Source: Candidatus Kryptonium thompsonii (GTDB lineage: Bacteria > Bacteroidota > Ignavibacteria > Kryptoniales > Kryptoniaceae). Taken from it: a stretch of 60,000 nucleotides of DNA. The stretch covers positions 1 through 60,000 of the forward strand of contig LDXX01000004.1 of the NCBI GenBank assembly GCA_001442925.1, given 5' to 3'. A program made the position numbers and the translations under genes. The notes under the pieces are model-generated. The model saw nothing but the letters and a program-made list of their open reading frames with translations, was not told the DNA's origin and made no database searches. Each line of letters begins with the position of its first letter. Position 1 is the first letter of the stretch. This document shows positions 45,083-55,060 of this stretch, one piece after another.

Positions 45083-45871
45083 ATGGCTTCCTTAAGTGGC
45101 AAAACAGTTATAATAACAGGGGCATCAAGCGGAATAGGAAAAGAGACAGCAAAAATTTTTGCAAAAGCAGGCTGTAAAGTTGTGCTTGCTTCACGAAATC
45201 TTGATAACTTGAAAAAAGTTGAAGAAGAAATTCGAAATCTCAATCCAAATGTCGTTGCCATTCAAACAGACGTCGGCGATTTTCGCTCACTTGATAACCT
45301 TATTGAACAAACTTTGAAAACCTTCAATAAAATCGATATTCTTATAAACAACGCTGGTTTCGGAATTTACGGTTGGTTCCACATGACTCCATTTGAAGAT
45401 ATTGAAAACATAATGCGTGTCAACTTCCTTGGCTCAGCTTACTTAATTCACAAAGTTTTACCCTTGATGATTGAGCAAAGAGATGGGATAATAGTCAATA
45501 TCTCATCAGTCGTGGGGAAAAGGGGGGTATCTGGAATGGGAATATACTCCGCAAGCAAATTTGCTCTCACCGGGTTAACAGAAGCCCTTAGAGTTGAATA
45601 TAAAAAATTTGGAATTCACTTTATAGGAGTGCATCCCGGAACCACTGACACAAAATTTTTTGAAAATGCAAGGTATTATGGAACGGACAGAATGCAAGGG
45701 AAATTTATGATAATGTCAGCAGAAAAAGTTGCAAAGGAAATTTTTAAAGCGGTTGTGAAAAAGAAAAGGGAAATTGTGTTAACACCGCTGGGAAAATTAA
45801 CAGTTTGGATAAATAAGTTTGCTCCTTCATTTGTCGATTTTATGATGAGCAAGGTCATAAAGATAACTTGA
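45083..45871 (+). CDS. Short-chain dehydrogenase/reductase (DltE/YqjQ-like)
   Basis: A 262-residue classical SDR. It shows TGASSGIG (12-19), NNAGFGIYG, VNISSVVGKRG and catalytic Y-S-A-S-K (about 158-162), and it continues into a C-terminal hydrophobic/basic tail (GKLTVWINKFAPSF) suggesting membrane contact. Relatives are annotated as oxidoreductases of unknown substrate. It is followed 29 bases later by an acyl-CoA dehydrogenase, which could hint at lipid metabolism. Confidence 0.85.
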   Translation: MASLSGKTVIITGASSGIGKETAKIFAKAGCKVVLASRNLDNLKKVEEEIRNLNPNVVAIQTDVGDFRSLDNLIEQTLKTFNKIDILINNAGFGIYGWFHMTPFEDIENIMRVNFLGSAYLIHKVLPLMIEQRDGIIVNISSVVGKRGVSGMGIYSASKFALTGLTEALRVEYKKFGIHFIGVHPGTTDTKFFENARYYGTDRMQGKFMIMSAEKVAKEIFKAVVKKKREIVLTPLGKLTVWINKFAPSFVDFMMSKVIKIT

Positions 45872-45957
45872 ATTTTTAAACACATAGGGTTAAATTTTTT
45901 ATGAAAAAACTTTTGTTCGAAATTTTAAAACTGCACAACAAAATTAAAGGTGCCACC

Positions 45958-47742
45958 ATGTCAACACTTGAAACCTACACTAAAGGGGGTAGTTTCTTAA
46001 TTCAAGAAAGCTCACCTGAAAATACCTTTACTCCAGAAGATTTCACAGAACAGCACAAAATGATTTCTCAAACTGCAAATGAGTTTGTTGAGAAAGAAGT
46101 TTTGCCCAAAATTGAAGAAATTGAAGAGCAAAATTGGGAAGTTACACTTTCACTTATGCGAAAAGCGGGGGAAATTGGACTTTTAGCGGTTGATATCCCA
46201 GAAGAATATGGTGGACTTGGGCTTGACAAAACAAGTTCAATGCTTGTCGCTGAAGAAATCGGCAAAGCAAGTTCATTTGCTGTTACACACGGAGCACACA
46301 CTGGGATTGGGACATTACCGATAGTTTATTTTGGGACGGAGGAACAAAAGAAAAAATATCTTCCAAAATTTGCAACAGGCGAACTAATCTCTTCATATGC
46401 TCTCACCGAACCAAATGCTGGCTCCGACGCACTTTCAATAAGAACAACTGCAACATTGAGCCCGGATGGCAAATATTATATCTTGAATGGAAACAAAATT
46501 TTCATCACGAACGCTGGAATAGCTGATGTTTATATCACCTTTGCAAAAATTAACGGTGAACATTTTACGGGTTTCATACTTGAAAAAAATTTCGAGGGGA
46601 TCTCGCTTGGCAAAGAAGAAAAGAAAATGGGGATAAAAGGCTCTTCAACAAGGGCGTTGAATCTTGATAATGTGAAAGTCCCGATTGAAAATGTGCTTGG
46701 TGAAATAGGTAAAGGACACAAAATTGCATTTAACATTTTAAACATCGGGAGATTCAAACTTGGAGCTGCTGTGATCGGCGGGGCAAAAGCAGTTATAACT
46801 GAATCAGTTAAATACGCAAAGCAAAGAAAACAGTTTGGCAAGTCGATATCTGAGTTTGGGCTTATAAAACATAAAATCGGGGAAATGGCTATAAGAACAT
46901 TTGTCGGTGAAAGCATGGTTTACAGAACCGCAGGTTTGATAGACAACATACTTTCGGGAATTGATAAATCCGATCCGAAAGCAAATGAGTTAGCATTGAA
47001 GGGAATTGAGGAATATGCAGTTGAATGCTCAATAATAAAAGTTTACGCTTCGGAAATACTTGATTATGTTGTTGACGAAGCCGTTCAAATCTTCGGTGGA
47101 TATGGATATATAGAAGAGTATCCAGTTGCCCGTGCTTATAGAGATTCGAGAATAAACAGGATCTTTGAAGGGACAAATGAAATAAATCGCCTTGTGATAA
47201 CTGGGATGCTCTTAAAACGAGCTATGAAAGGTGAGCTCCCGTTGATACCAGCAGCGCAGAAATTAACAGATGAAATAATGGGGATCGGTGTGCAAGAAGA
47301 AGAGGCAACCGGAATATTTGCTGAGGAGAAAAAACTTCTGAAATCAGCTAAGAAAGCCGGTTTATTTGTGGCTGGACTCGCCGTGCAAAAATACATGACA
47401 AAGCTTGAAGACGAAGAAGAAATCATTGGGCGCATAAGTGACATAATCATGGAAATTTATGCGATGGAAAGTGCAATTTTAAGGGTTGAGAAAATGCTTG
47501 CGCGAGGCGGAAAGAACAAAACAGACATATATATCGACATCGTAAAAGCCTTCGTGAATGATTCGATAATTCGCGTTGAAACATACGCAAAAGAACTTCT
47601 CTCAGCCATAGCTGAAGGGGACATGCTTAGAACCTACTTGACTGCCCTGAGAAGGTTAATAAAGCATATTCCTATCAATACAATTTCGCTAAGAAGGAAA
47701 ATCGCTGACCATTTGATTGAAATGGAACGATATGCCCTGTGA
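45958..47742 (+). CDS. Acyl-CoA dehydrogenase
   Basis: The start at ATG 45958 (MSTLETYTKGG) is preferred because AAAGGTG lies six bases upstream; the frame is open back to 45901. The 594-residue FAD enzyme has YALTEPNAGSDA (FAD/substrate loop), GIKGSSTRAL, the QIFGGYGYIEEYP motif, and the catalytic Glu in RIFEGTNEINR (about residue 403). Compared with the usual 380 residues, about 170 C-terminal residues are added, as in long-chain-type FadE/VLCAD proteins. It oxidises acyl-CoA in beta-oxidation. No other beta-oxidation genes are close by. Confidence 0.92.
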   Translation: MSTLETYTKGGSFLIQESSPENTFTPEDFTEQHKMISQTANEFVEKEVLPKIEEIEEQNWEVTLSLMRKAGEIGLLAVDIPEEYGGLGLDKTSSMLVAEEIGKASSFAVTHGAHTGIGTLPIVYFGTEEQKKKYLPKFATGELISSYALTEPNAGSDALSIRTTATLSPDGKYYILNGNKIFITNAGIADVYITFAKINGEHFTGFILEKNFEGISLGKEEKKMGIKGSSTRALNLDNVKVPIENVLGEIGKGHKIAFNILNIGRFKLGAAVIGGAKAVITESVKYAKQRKQFGKSISEFGLIKHKIGEMAIRTFVGESMVYRTAGLIDNILSGIDKSDPKANELALKGIEEYAVECSIIKVYASEILDYVVDEAVQIFGGYGYIEEYPVARAYRDSRINRIFEGTNEINRLVITGMLLKRAMKGELPLIPAAQKLTDEIMGIGVQEEEATGIFAEEKKLLKSAKKAGLFVAGLAVQKYMTKLEDEEEIIGRISDIIMEIYAMESAILRVEKMLARGGKNKTDIYIDIVKAFVNDSIIRVETYAKELLSAIAEGDMLRTYLTALRRLIKHIPINTISLRRKIADHLIEMERYAL

Positions 47743-47775
47743 ATCTTTAACAAAAAATAGAGAATTTGGGCGACG

Positions 47776-48816
47776 GTGATAGTTGTGGAGAAATTGAAAT
47801 TTTTAGCTTTACCTGTTTCAATTTTTATCGTTAGCATAATTGCTGGGATAATTTTTGAAAAAGTTATTCTTGGAAGGCTTCAGAAAATTGCGGAGAGAAC
47901 AAAATGGGAAGGCGATGATATTATAATTGCTTCGCTTCGAAAATGGATAACTTTCTGGTTCGCCCTTGCGGGTTTATATATCGCCTGCACAACCTTACCG
48001 ATAACACCTAATTTACTGTTCCTTCTACAAAAAGTTGTAATGGTTTTATATATTCTCTCCGTCACGATCGTCATTGCGAATATTAGCGTTGGCTTTATCA
48101 ACATGTACAGCAAAAAAGCTCAGGATGTGCTCCCATCGACGAGCTTGTTTGTGTACCTGACACGAATTATAGTTTTCATAATAGGCATATTGATAATACT
48201 GCACTCATTGGGTATATCAATCACACCGATTTTAACAGCACTTGGCGTTGGGGGTCTTGCTGTTGCTTTAGCTTTGCAAGACACACTCTCAAATCTATTC
48301 GCCGGATTGCACATTATACTAACAAGACAAATAAAGCCCGGAGATTACATAAAACTTGAAACTGGTGAGGAAGGATATGTCGTTGATATAACATGGCGAA
48401 ACACAACGATAAGAGAACTGCCAAACAATTATATAATTATCCCAAATTTAAAGCTTGCCCAAGCAATTGTTAAAAACCACTATCTGCCAGATAGAGAAAT
48501 TTCCGTTACCGTTCAGCTTGGCGTAAGCTACGACAGTGACCTTGAAAAAGTTGAAAGGGTAACCATCGAAGTTGCAAAGGAAGTGATGATGGAAGTTCCC
48601 GGTGGAATCCCTGAATTTCAGCCTTTTATCCGATATCATACCTTTGGAGATTTCAGTATAAACTTTACCGTTATCATGCGGTGCAGAGAATTTACAGATC
48701 AATATCTGATAAAACATGAATTCATAAAAAGATTACATAAACGCTATAAAGACGAGGGAATTATCATTCCATTCCCGATAAGAACAGTTTATATAAATAA
48801 GGAAAACGAATCTTAA
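47776..48816 (+). CDS. MscS-family mechanosensitive channel
   Basis: A 346-residue inner-membrane channel starting with GTG. Four hydrophobic segments are visible (about 5-25, 50-75, 82-108 and 120-155). They are followed by the pore helix and hinge GVGGLAVALALQDTLSNLFAG (about 155-175), then the MscS beta domain with KPGDYIKLETGEEGYVVDITWRNT and NYIIIPNLKLA. It releases solutes under hypo-osmotic shock. The number of helices indicates a slightly extended MscS-like subfamily. Confidence 0.92.
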   Translation: MIVVEKLKFLALPVSIFIVSIIAGIIFEKVILGRLQKIAERTKWEGDDIIIASLRKWITFWFALAGLYIACTTLPITPNLLFLLQKVVMVLYILSVTIVIANISVGFINMYSKKAQDVLPSTSLFVYLTRIIVFIIGILIILHSLGISITPILTALGVGGLAVALALQDTLSNLFAGLHIILTRQIKPGDYIKLETGEEGYVVDITWRNTTIRELPNNYIIIPNLKLAQAIVKNHYLPDREISVTVQLGVSYDSDLEKVERVTIEVAKEVMMEVPGGIPEFQPFIRYHTFGDFSINFTVIMRCREFTDQYLIKHEFIKRLHKRYKDEGIIIPFPIRTVYINKENES

Positions 48817-48825
48817 ACGCTCAAT

Positions 48826-49281
48826 ATGAATCAAGCAGAAATCAACGCTGAGAAGTTCAAATTTAAAATACAGGTACAGGTTAGAAGTTTTGATCTTGAC
48901 TCTTACGGGATAGTTCATAACTCGGTTTACCTTAAATATTTTGAGATTGCAAGAACGGAATATATAAGACAAGCGCTAGGAATTGATCCCGGTCGCTTTT
49001 TCACAGATTTTTACTTTGTGCTTGCAAAAAATGTTTGTAACTATATCACACCGGCAAGATTCGATGAAATACTCGACATATACACACGAGTTACCAGAGT
49101 TGGTAACTCAAGTTTTGAGATGGAATATTTGATTGAGGAATCAAAAACGAAAAGAACTGTCGCAACAGGTGAAACTGTAATCGTTTTACTAAATCGTGAA
49201 ACATTTAAACCAGAACCCATTCCTGAAAGCGTTCGAGAATTAATTTTTAAATTTGAAGGAAATACCGTGCTCACAAAATAA
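48826..49281 (+). CDS. Hotdog-fold acyl-CoA thioesterase (YbgC/4HBT-like)
   Basis: A 151-residue hotdog protein. It has the catalytic 4HBT-type motif D-x-D-S-Y-G-I-V-H-N (about 22-32), YLKYFEIARTEYIRQ, and the Arg-containing second strand ITPARFDEILDIYTRVTRVG. It hydrolyses acyl-CoA or acyl-ACP thioesters. In other bacteria YbgC sits in the tol-pal locus; here it lies between mscS and trpE, so its pathway is not indicated. Confidence 0.88.
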   Translation: MNQAEINAEKFKFKIQVQVRSFDLDSYGIVHNSVYLKYFEIARTEYIRQALGIDPGRFFTDFYFVLAKNVCNYITPARFDEILDIYTRVTRVGNSSFEMEYLIEESKTKRTVATGETVIVLLNRETFKPEPIPESVRELIFKFEGNTVLTK

Positions 49282-49296
49282 AAATAACTGTGAATT

Positions 49297-50796
49297 GTGC
49301 TTCTCCCTTACGAAACCTTCAAACTTTTAGCCGAAAATGGCAATGTGATACCTGTTTACGAATCGCTTCTTGCGGATACGGAAACCCCAGTGTCAGTTTA
49401 CATGAAAATAAAAGATAAAAGCAATTTTTCTTTTTTACTTGAAAGCGTTGAAGGGGGAGAAAAAATCGCAAGATACTCGTTCATTGGATTGCGTCCCTTT
49501 ATGCTTTTTGAGGCTAAAGGAATGAACTTCAATCTTAAAATTTTTGATGACAAATTTTCATTTGTTGAAAATGTGGTTAAAAATGAAGCACATCCACTCA
49601 AAGCACTAGAAAAGATTTTTTCGTTATTCAGGTCTGTTAGCACAGAAGATCTTCCGAGATTTACATGCGGAGCCGTTGGATATTTTGGATATGAAAGTGC
49701 TTCGCTTATTGAAAAGATACCCCACGCTAAGATCGATGATATCGAGGTACCAGATATACTTTTGATGTTTTTTGATTCCCTTCTTGTGTTCGATAACTTA
49801 AAAAGGAAAATTTTTTTAATTTCAAATGTTTATAAGAATGGCAAAGAAAGCGAATCAGAATTAAAAGATAAATATTACACAGCGCTTGGGAAAATAGTTG
49901 AATTAAAATCGCTCTTGAAAAAAAGAGTTAACCCTGAAATCTCAAAAGTTGAAATTGAGGACGAATTTAAGTTTAACATGACGAAGGAAGAATTCATTGA
50001 AAAAGTTGAGCAAGTGAAAAGATACATTATAAATGGCGACATCTTTCAGGCTGTGATCTCACAAAGAGGTGAGAGAAGAATTGAAGGTGATCCGTTCGAT
50101 ATATATAGAATGCTTAGAGTTGTAAATCCGTCGCCGTATATGTATTTTTTAAATATGGAAGACCTTAAAATTATAGGTTCATCCCCTGAACTTTTGGTTA
50201 GGGTTGAAAACAAAATCGTTGAGACAAGACCGATAGCAGGAACCAGAAGAAGAGGAAAATCGCTTGAAGAAGATGCTAAACTTGAAGAGGAGCTTTTAAA
50301 TGATGAAAAAGAAAAAGCTGAACACTTAATGTTGGTCGACCTTGGTAGAAATGATATTGGAAAAATAAGTTATTTTGGCACAGTTAGAGTTGATCAATTT
50401 ATGATTGTTGAAAAATATTCACATGTTATGCACATTGTTAGCAACATAAGCGGAAAGTTAAGGGATGATGTGTCCCCGATAGAGGCACTTTATGCGTGTT
50501 TTCCGGCTGGAACTGTAACCGGCGCCCCAAAGATAAGAGCCATGGAGATAATAGCAGAGCTTGAGCCAACAAAAAGAGGAATTTACGGCGGAGCGATCGG
50601 ATATATTGATTTCTCCGGAAACATCGACTCATGCATAGCGATAAGAACAATTATAATGAAAGGAAATAAGGCATTTTTTCAAGCTGGCGCAGGTATCGTT
50701 TACGACTCAATACCAGAGCGAGAATATCAAGAAACGCTTGATAAGCTTGCAGCAACATTTAAAGCTGTTGAGTTGTTGAGTGAAAATCAAATGTGA
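49297..50796 (+). CDS. trpE: Anthranilate synthase component I
   Basis: A 499-residue chorismate-utilising enzyme that makes anthranilate. The N-terminal tryptophan-binding motif LLES is present ([11 protein letters not shown], about 46-49), which favours TrpE over PabB. The catalytic domain has [36 protein letters not shown], and [16 protein letters not shown]. It starts with GTG and has no clear ribosome-binding site. It is followed six bases later by trpG. The rest of the trp operon is not in the window. Confidence 0.94.
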   Translation: MLLPYETFKLLAENGNVIPVYESLLADTETPVSVYMKIKDKSNFSFLLESVEGGEKIARYSFIGLRPFMLFEAKGMNFNLKIFDDKFSFVENVVKNEAHPLKALEKIFSLFRSVSTEDLPRFTCGAVGYFGYESASLIEKIPHAKIDDIEVPDILLMFFDSLLVFDNLKRKIFLISNVYKNGKESESELKDKYYTALGKIVELKSLLKKRVNPEISKVEIEDEFKFNMTKEEFIEKVEQVKRYIINGDIFQAVISQRGERRIEGDPFDIYRMLRVVNPSPYMYFLNMEDLKIIGSSPELLVRVENKIVETRPIAGTRRRGKSLEEDAKLEEELLNDEKEKAEHLMLVDLGRNDIGKISYFGTVRVDQFMIVEKYSHVMHIVSNISGKLRDDVSPIEALYACFPAGTVTGAPKIRAMEIIAELEPTKRGIYGGAIGYIDFSGNIDSCIAIRTIIMKGNKAFFQAGAGIVYDSIPEREYQETLDKLAATFKAVELLSENQM

Positions 50797-50802
50797 ACTA
50801 CC

Positions 50803-51372
50803 ATGATTTTAATTATCGATAATTACGATTCGTTTACATATAATCTCGTCCAGTATCTCGGAGAGCTTGGAGTTGAAATGGAGGTCGCAAGAAACGATGC
50901 TATAACAATTGACGAGATAAAACAAATGAAACCCGACGCTATAGTTATTTCACCGGGACCATGCACTCCCTATGAAGCTGGAATTTCAATCGATGTTATA
51001 AAACAATTCCATAAATCAACGCCAATCCTTGGCGTTTGTCTTGGGCATCAGGCAATTGGAGTGGCATTTGGCGGGAAAGTTATAAAAGCACCTACCGTAA
51101 TGCATGGAAAAGTTTCTGAGGTCTACCACAATAATTCATCTATATTTTCAGGCTTGCCCAATCCATTTAAAGCAACTCGTTATCATTCGCTGATTGTGGA
51201 TAAAAATACATTGCCTGATTCACTTGAGGTAACTGCATGGACGAAAGATGGAATTATAATGGGGTTAAAACACAAAGAATTTCCAACATTTGGAGTTCAA
51301 TTCCATCCCGAATCAATTATGACAGAATTCGGTAAAGAGATTTTAAAGAATTTTATCTACCGAAAATTTTAA
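50803..51372 (+). CDS. trpG: Anthranilate synthase glutaminase component
   Basis: A 189-residue class I glutamine amidotransferase. It has [31 protein letters not shown], catalytic Cys in [10 protein letters not shown] (about 80), and His/Glu in FHPESIMTE (about 168-170). It supplies ammonia to TrpE, encoded just upstream. Small TrpG proteins often also serve PabB for folate synthesis. Confidence 0.94.
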   Translation: MILIIDNYDSFTYNLVQYLGELGVEMEVARNDAITIDEIKQMKPDAIVISPGPCTPYEAGISIDVIKQFHKSTPILGVCLGHQAIGVAFGGKVIKAPTVMHGKVSEVYHNNSSIFSGLPNPFKATRYHSLIVDKNTLPDSLEVTAWTKDGIIMGLKHKEFPTFGVQFHPESIMTEFGKEILKNFIYRKF

Positions 51373-51390
51373 ATAAACCCCACACAAAAT

Positions 51391-52077
51391 ATGACGGATA
51401 AAATCCTAAAGGACGAGCAAATATGGTTTGAAAGCAGGCAAAGGGATATATGGAGAATATTTAGAATAATGGCTGAATTCATCGAAGGTTTTGATCAAAT
51501 GACAAAGCTTGGACCTTGCGTTTCAATTTTTGGCTCAGCACGAACAAAACCCGGACACAAATATTACGAAATGGCTCGTGAGGTTGCAAAAGAACTTGTA
51601 AAATCGGGATTTGGAATAATAACTGGCGGTGGGCCTGGAATTATGGAAGCAGCAAATCGTGGAGCAAAAGAGGCTGGAGGTTTATCCGTTGGGATTAACA
51701 TAGAACTTCCACTTGAGCAAAAATTTAATCCGTATGTTGACATCGGAATTGAGTTTAGGCACTTTTTCGTCAGAAAGGTTATGTTTGTAAAATATGCACA
51801 GGGTTTCGTCGTCCTGCCGGGTGGATTTGGAACGCTTGATGAATTTTTTGAAGCTGTAACATTAATTCAAACTGGAAAAACAACTAGATTTCCCATAGTT
51901 CTTATGGGAAGCGAATATTGGGAGGATCTAATAAAATGGCTTAGAAACAAAGTTCTCGCCGAGGGAAATATATCACCTGAAGACCTGAATATATTTGAAC
52001 TTACGGATGATCCGAAAGAAGCAGCAAGGATAATAACTGAATTTTATCAAGAAAATGTTGTTTCACCGAACTTTTAA
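51391..52077 (+). CDS. LOG-family protein (cytokinin riboside 5'-monophosphate phosphoribohydrolase-like)
   Basis: A 228-residue Rossmann-like LOG-family (TIGR00730) protein. It has VSIFGSARTKPG, ITGGGPGIMEAANRGAKEAGG, RHFFVRKVMFV and the P-G-G-x-G-T-x-x-E motif PGGFGTLDEF (about 142-151). Such enzymes hydrolyse nucleoside 5'-monophosphates to release the base, although older annotation calls them lysine decarboxylases. The physiological substrate in bacteria is often unclear. Confidence 0.9.
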   Translation: MTDKILKDEQIWFESRQRDIWRIFRIMAEFIEGFDQMTKLGPCVSIFGSARTKPGHKYYEMAREVAKELVKSGFGIITGGGPGIMEAANRGAKEAGGLSVGINIELPLEQKFNPYVDIGIEFRHFFVRKVMFVKYAQGFVVLPGGFGTLDEFFEAVTLIQTGKTTRFPIVLMGSEYWEDLIKWLRNKVLAEGNISPEDLNIFELTDDPKEAARIITEFYQENVVSPNF

Positions 52078-52104
52078 ACTAAACTTTTTAATTTTTAGAT
52101 TTCT

Positions 52105-52833
52105 ATGCTTCGACTTGAGAATTTAACTAAAAAATTTGGCGATTTCGTCGCCGTTGATAATCTAACTCTTGAGGTTAAATCTGGTGAGTTTTTCGGTTTT
52201 CTCGGTCCAAATGGTGCGGGCAAAACAACAACGATAAAAATGATCGCCGGTTTAATCCAGCCAACGAGCGGGAAAATTTTTATCTGTGGCATCGACGCAC
52301 TGAAAGAACCTGAAAAGGCAAAGAGTTATCTTGCGTATGTCCCGGATCAACCGTATATGTATGACAAATTAACAGGACGTGAATTTTTGTACTTTATCGG
52401 TGGGCTTTTCAAAATGGATAAAATAGAAATAAAAAAGAAAATCGATTTTTGGGTTCAACATTTTGAAATTGAAAAATGGATAGATAGAAGAATTGAGGAA
52501 TATTCGCAAGGGATGAAACAGCGGGTTATAATCGCATCCGCATTGCTTCACGACCCGAAGGTGATAGTAATCGATGAACCGATGATTGGACTCGACCCAA
52601 GAAGCGCAAGAATTGTAAAAGACACCCTGAAACAGAAATCAAAGGAAGGTGTGACAATCTTCATGTCAACCCATTCAATTGAAGTCGCTGAAGAACTCTG
52701 CGACACGATCGGGATCATAAAAGATGGGAAATTAATTGCAAAATTTGATGCGGAAGATATCCAAAAGTTTAAGCAAAGCCAAGATGGTAGATTTGAGTCT
52801 CTCTTCATTGAACTAACGAAAAGCGAAAGTTAA
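52105..52833 (+). CDS. ABC exporter ATP-binding protein
   Basis: A 242-residue ATPase with Walker A GPNGAGKTT (about 35), signature YSQGMKQRV (about 134), Walker B VIVIDEPMIGLDP (about 152) and H-loop STHSIEVAEE. These features fit the CcmA/ABC-2 type exporter group. The permease gene begins 14 bases downstream, so the pair forms one transporter. The substrate is unknown. Confidence 0.9.
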   Translation: MLRLENLTKKFGDFVAVDNLTLEVKSGEFFGFLGPNGAGKTTTIKMIAGLIQPTSGKIFICGIDALKEPEKAKSYLAYVPDQPYMYDKLTGREFLYFIGGLFKMDKIEIKKKIDFWVQHFEIEKWIDRRIEEYSQGMKQRVIIASALLHDPKVIVIDEPMIGLDPRSARIVKDTLKQKSKEGVTIFMSTHSIEVAEELCDTIGIIKDGKLIAKFDAEDIQKFKQSQDGRFESLFIELTKSES

Positions 52834-52847
52834 ATTTTTTAATAGAA

Positions 52848-54518
52848 ATGCGGGAAATTTTTTTCATCTTGAAATTTAAACTTCTTTTTATTTTTAAAAC
52901 CGCTCTTGATTCAAAGTGGGGCGCTGTTTTAAAAGAACTTGCATCAGTAGCCGTTTTCACGGGGTTTGCACTATCGACTTTCATTTCTTCAAACTACGCA
53001 ACCGCATATCTTTTATCTGAGGCTAAAATTGGACTTTTTCTTTTTCATAGAATCTTATCAATGTTGCTTTTCATCCTGTTCGTTCTCGTCAGCTTGGGAA
53101 ATATGATCGTTGCGTATTCCACACTTTACAAAAGTAAAGATATTGAATTTTTCCTTACAACACCGATAAAACCGATAAAAATTTACACTGTTAAGTTTCT
53201 TGACAATTTCTTTTATAGCTCGTCAACCATGTTCATCTTTATTTTTTCAATTTTGCTTGGCTATGGAAGTTATCTTGGAAAGCCGTTGCATTTTTATCTT
53301 TTTTCATTCTTCGGTGTTATAGTCCCATTTATGCTTATGTCTGCATCTCTTAGCATAATAATTCTGATGCTAATCTTAAAACTGTCGAAAAAAATTGATA
53401 TAAGGAGACTTATTTTTCTCGCTGGTTTAACTTATGCGGTTTGCATTTATCTTTATTTTAAGAGCACGAATCCGACGAAATTGTTCACAGAGGTAATGAA
53501 GTATTATCCATACATTGATCAATATTTTGCGCAACTTGATCCATCACTTGCCCTTTACCTTCCCAACCATTGGGTTGCCGAGATATTTTATTTTAGTGTA
53601 CGTGAAAACTCTGAGATGGTTTTAAAATATTTTCTAATTTTAATATCAGCAACCATTGGAATGCTGTTGATCAACTTTAGCGTTGCACGAAAACTTTACT
53701 TTGAAACACTTTTCATCGCTTTCGATTTAAAAAATAAGTTCAGGAAAAAATTTGAACCAGAATTTTTGAAATTTGAAAAGAAATCAATATTTCATCCGCA
53801 GATAGAGGTTCTCATGAAGCGTGATTTAAAAATGTTTCTAAGGGAACCAAGCCAATGGGTTCACTTTTTAATAATGGTCTTGCTTGTTTTGATATTTATT
53901 TGGAGCTTAATTAACATGCGACTTTACAGAGTTGAAACCCAACTTCTATCCCTTGCCTTTGCATCTATCTTTTCGTTTAACATCTTTTTGATCGCTTCAA
54001 TTGTGATTCGTTTTGTTTACCCCTTAATCTCACTTGAAGGTATGGGCTACTGGACGATTAGGTCATCCCCTGTTAAATTAACACGGCTTTACATTCATAA
54101 ATTTATAATCTCGTTCTTTCCGATTTTGATAGTTTCCGAAGCGATATCATACTTTTCCGTCTTTCCATTTGGCAAAGATCGAAACATTGGGCTTTTAATG
54201 GCTATTATTTCGCTTTTCATTGCGTTAACTTATGTGTCGCTTGGACTTGGGATGGGAGGATATTTCGCAAATTACACCGAAAAAAGCCCAGTTCGCATAG
54301 CTTCGTCAAGGGGGGCGACAATCACACTTCTGCTTGGGCTTGTACTAATTTCAATTTTTATGGGAATTATATTCGTTCCAATAACTTTTTATTTTCAATC
54401 TTTAAAATTTAACACGGAATTCTTCACATCGGCAATTTTAGGGGCACTTTTTACATCAATTGCAATTTCAGTGCCGTTCAACTTGCTTGGTTTAAAAAGC
54501 ATGAAGAGGGATTTTTGA
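52848..54518 (+). CDS. ABC exporter membrane protein
   Basis: A 556-residue integral membrane protein with about ten to twelve hydrophobic segments in two clusters (about 25-215 and 255-550), separated by a short cytoplasmic segment (about 295-340) with PQIEVLMKRDLKMFLREPSQW. This resembles the coupling region of putative ABC-2 exporters. It pairs with the ATPase just upstream. The last bases are followed by the tRNA-Arg promoter. Confidence 0.85.
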   Translation: MREIFFILKFKLLFIFKTALDSKWGAVLKELASVAVFTGFALSTFISSNYATAYLLSEAKIGLFLFHRILSMLLFILFVLVSLGNMIVAYSTLYKSKDIEFFLTTPIKPIKIYTVKFLDNFFYSSSTMFIFIFSILLGYGSYLGKPLHFYLFSFFGVIVPFMLMSASLSIIILMLILKLSKKIDIRRLIFLAGLTYAVCIYLYFKSTNPTKLFTEVMKYYPYIDQYFAQLDPSLALYLPNHWVAEIFYFSVRENSEMVLKYFLILISATIGMLLINFSVARKLYFETLFIAFDLKNKFRKKFEPEFLKFEKKSIFHPQIEVLMKRDLKMFLREPSQWVHFLIMVLLVLIFIWSLINMRLYRVETQLLSLAFASIFSFNIFLIASIVIRFVYPLISLEGMGYWTIRSSPVKLTRLYIHKFIISFFPILIVSEAISYFSVFPFGKDRNIGLLMAIISLFIALTYVSLGLGMGGYFANYTEKSPVRIASSRGATITLLLGLVLISIFMGIIFVPITFYFQSLKFNTEFFTSAILGALFTSIAISVPFNLLGLKSMKRDF

Positions 54519-54536
54519 TGGGTTTCAACAAAAAAT

Positions 54537-54565
54537 TTGAAAGAAAAAATTTTTATTCGTATATT
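54537..54565 (+). promoter_or_regulatory. Candidate tRNA-Arg promoter
   Basis: TTGAAA (54537-54542), 17 bases, TATATT (54560-54565), with the tRNA 5' end 12 bases further on. The boxes match those of tRNA-fMet exactly. Confidence 0.6.
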
Positions 54566-54577
54566 TAAAATGCACTT

Positions 54578-54651
54578 GCGCCCGTAGCTCAACTGGATAG
54601 AGCGTCTGGCTACGGACCAGAAGGTTGGGGGTTCGAGTCCCTCCGGGCGTG
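54578..54651 (+). tRNA. tRNA-Arg (ACG)
   Basis: A 74-base cloverleaf with acceptor GCGCCCG, D-arm GCTCAACTGGATAGAGC, anticodon ACG in TCTGGCTACGGACCAGA, and T-arm GGGGGTTCGAGTCCCTC. Position 1 G pairs with T at 72. CCA is not encoded. The wobble A is presumably converted to inosine. Confidence 0.95.
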
Positions 54652-54667
54652 CTAAAATTAACTTAAT

Positions 54668-55003
54668 CTATTTTTCCTCTCCCCCTTCACCTGCTGATAA
54701 TCCTAAATCACCGAAGAGCATCATTCTTGCCTTTTCAGACATCATGCTTGGATTCCATCTCGGTTCCCATACGACGACAACATCAGCATCTTTTACACCT
54801 GGGATCTGAAGCAACCTTTCACGCACCTGTTGACTTATGAATGTATGAGCAGGGCAACCAGGAGCCGTAAGGGTCATCTTAACTCCAACCCAATCATCAA
54901 TGATTTTAACTTCATATACAAGCCCAAGATCAACTATATTTATCGGAATTTCAGGATCATAGCATTCCCTGAGAGCTTCATATACCTGTTCTTCTGTTAC
55001 CAT
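54668..55003 (-). CDS. MIP18/SufT-like iron-sulfur assembly protein
   Basis: A 111-residue DUF59 protein, with CYDPEIPINIVDLGLVYEV and LTAPGCPAHTFI, whose conserved Cys is typical of SufT/MIP18-like proteins. These help mature iron-sulfur proteins. It is slightly longer than usual at the C-terminus (MMSEKARMMLFGDLG). It stands between tRNA-Arg and the hypothetical gene. Iron-sulfur clients in this window would include the AddA/AddB-like nucleases and the ferredoxin. Confidence 0.88.
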   Translation of the reverse strand: MVTEEQVYEALRECYDPEIPINIVDLGLVYEVKIIDDWVGVKMTLTAPGCPAHTFISQQVRERLLQIPGVKDADVVVVWEPRWNPSMMSEKARMMLFGDLGLSAGEGGEEK

Positions 55004-55060
55004 GGTTCTTAACTAATTTTGTTTTTCTTAAATATAGCAATCCGATGGGACTTTTGAAAA

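Noticed and set aside
46530-46916. A 128-codon minus-strand frame opposite the acyl-CoA dehydrogenase
   Set aside because: It lies wholly inside a clear enzyme gene; its composition is a codon-reversal shadow.
51019-51037. A perfect 8-base stem with T residues inside trpG
   Set aside because: It encodes the conserved segment just before the catalytic Cys motif, so protein constraint explains it, and an internal terminator is unlikely.
54578-54651. tRNA-Arg as an integration site
   Set aside because: There is no integrase and no duplicated tRNA 3' fragment nearby.
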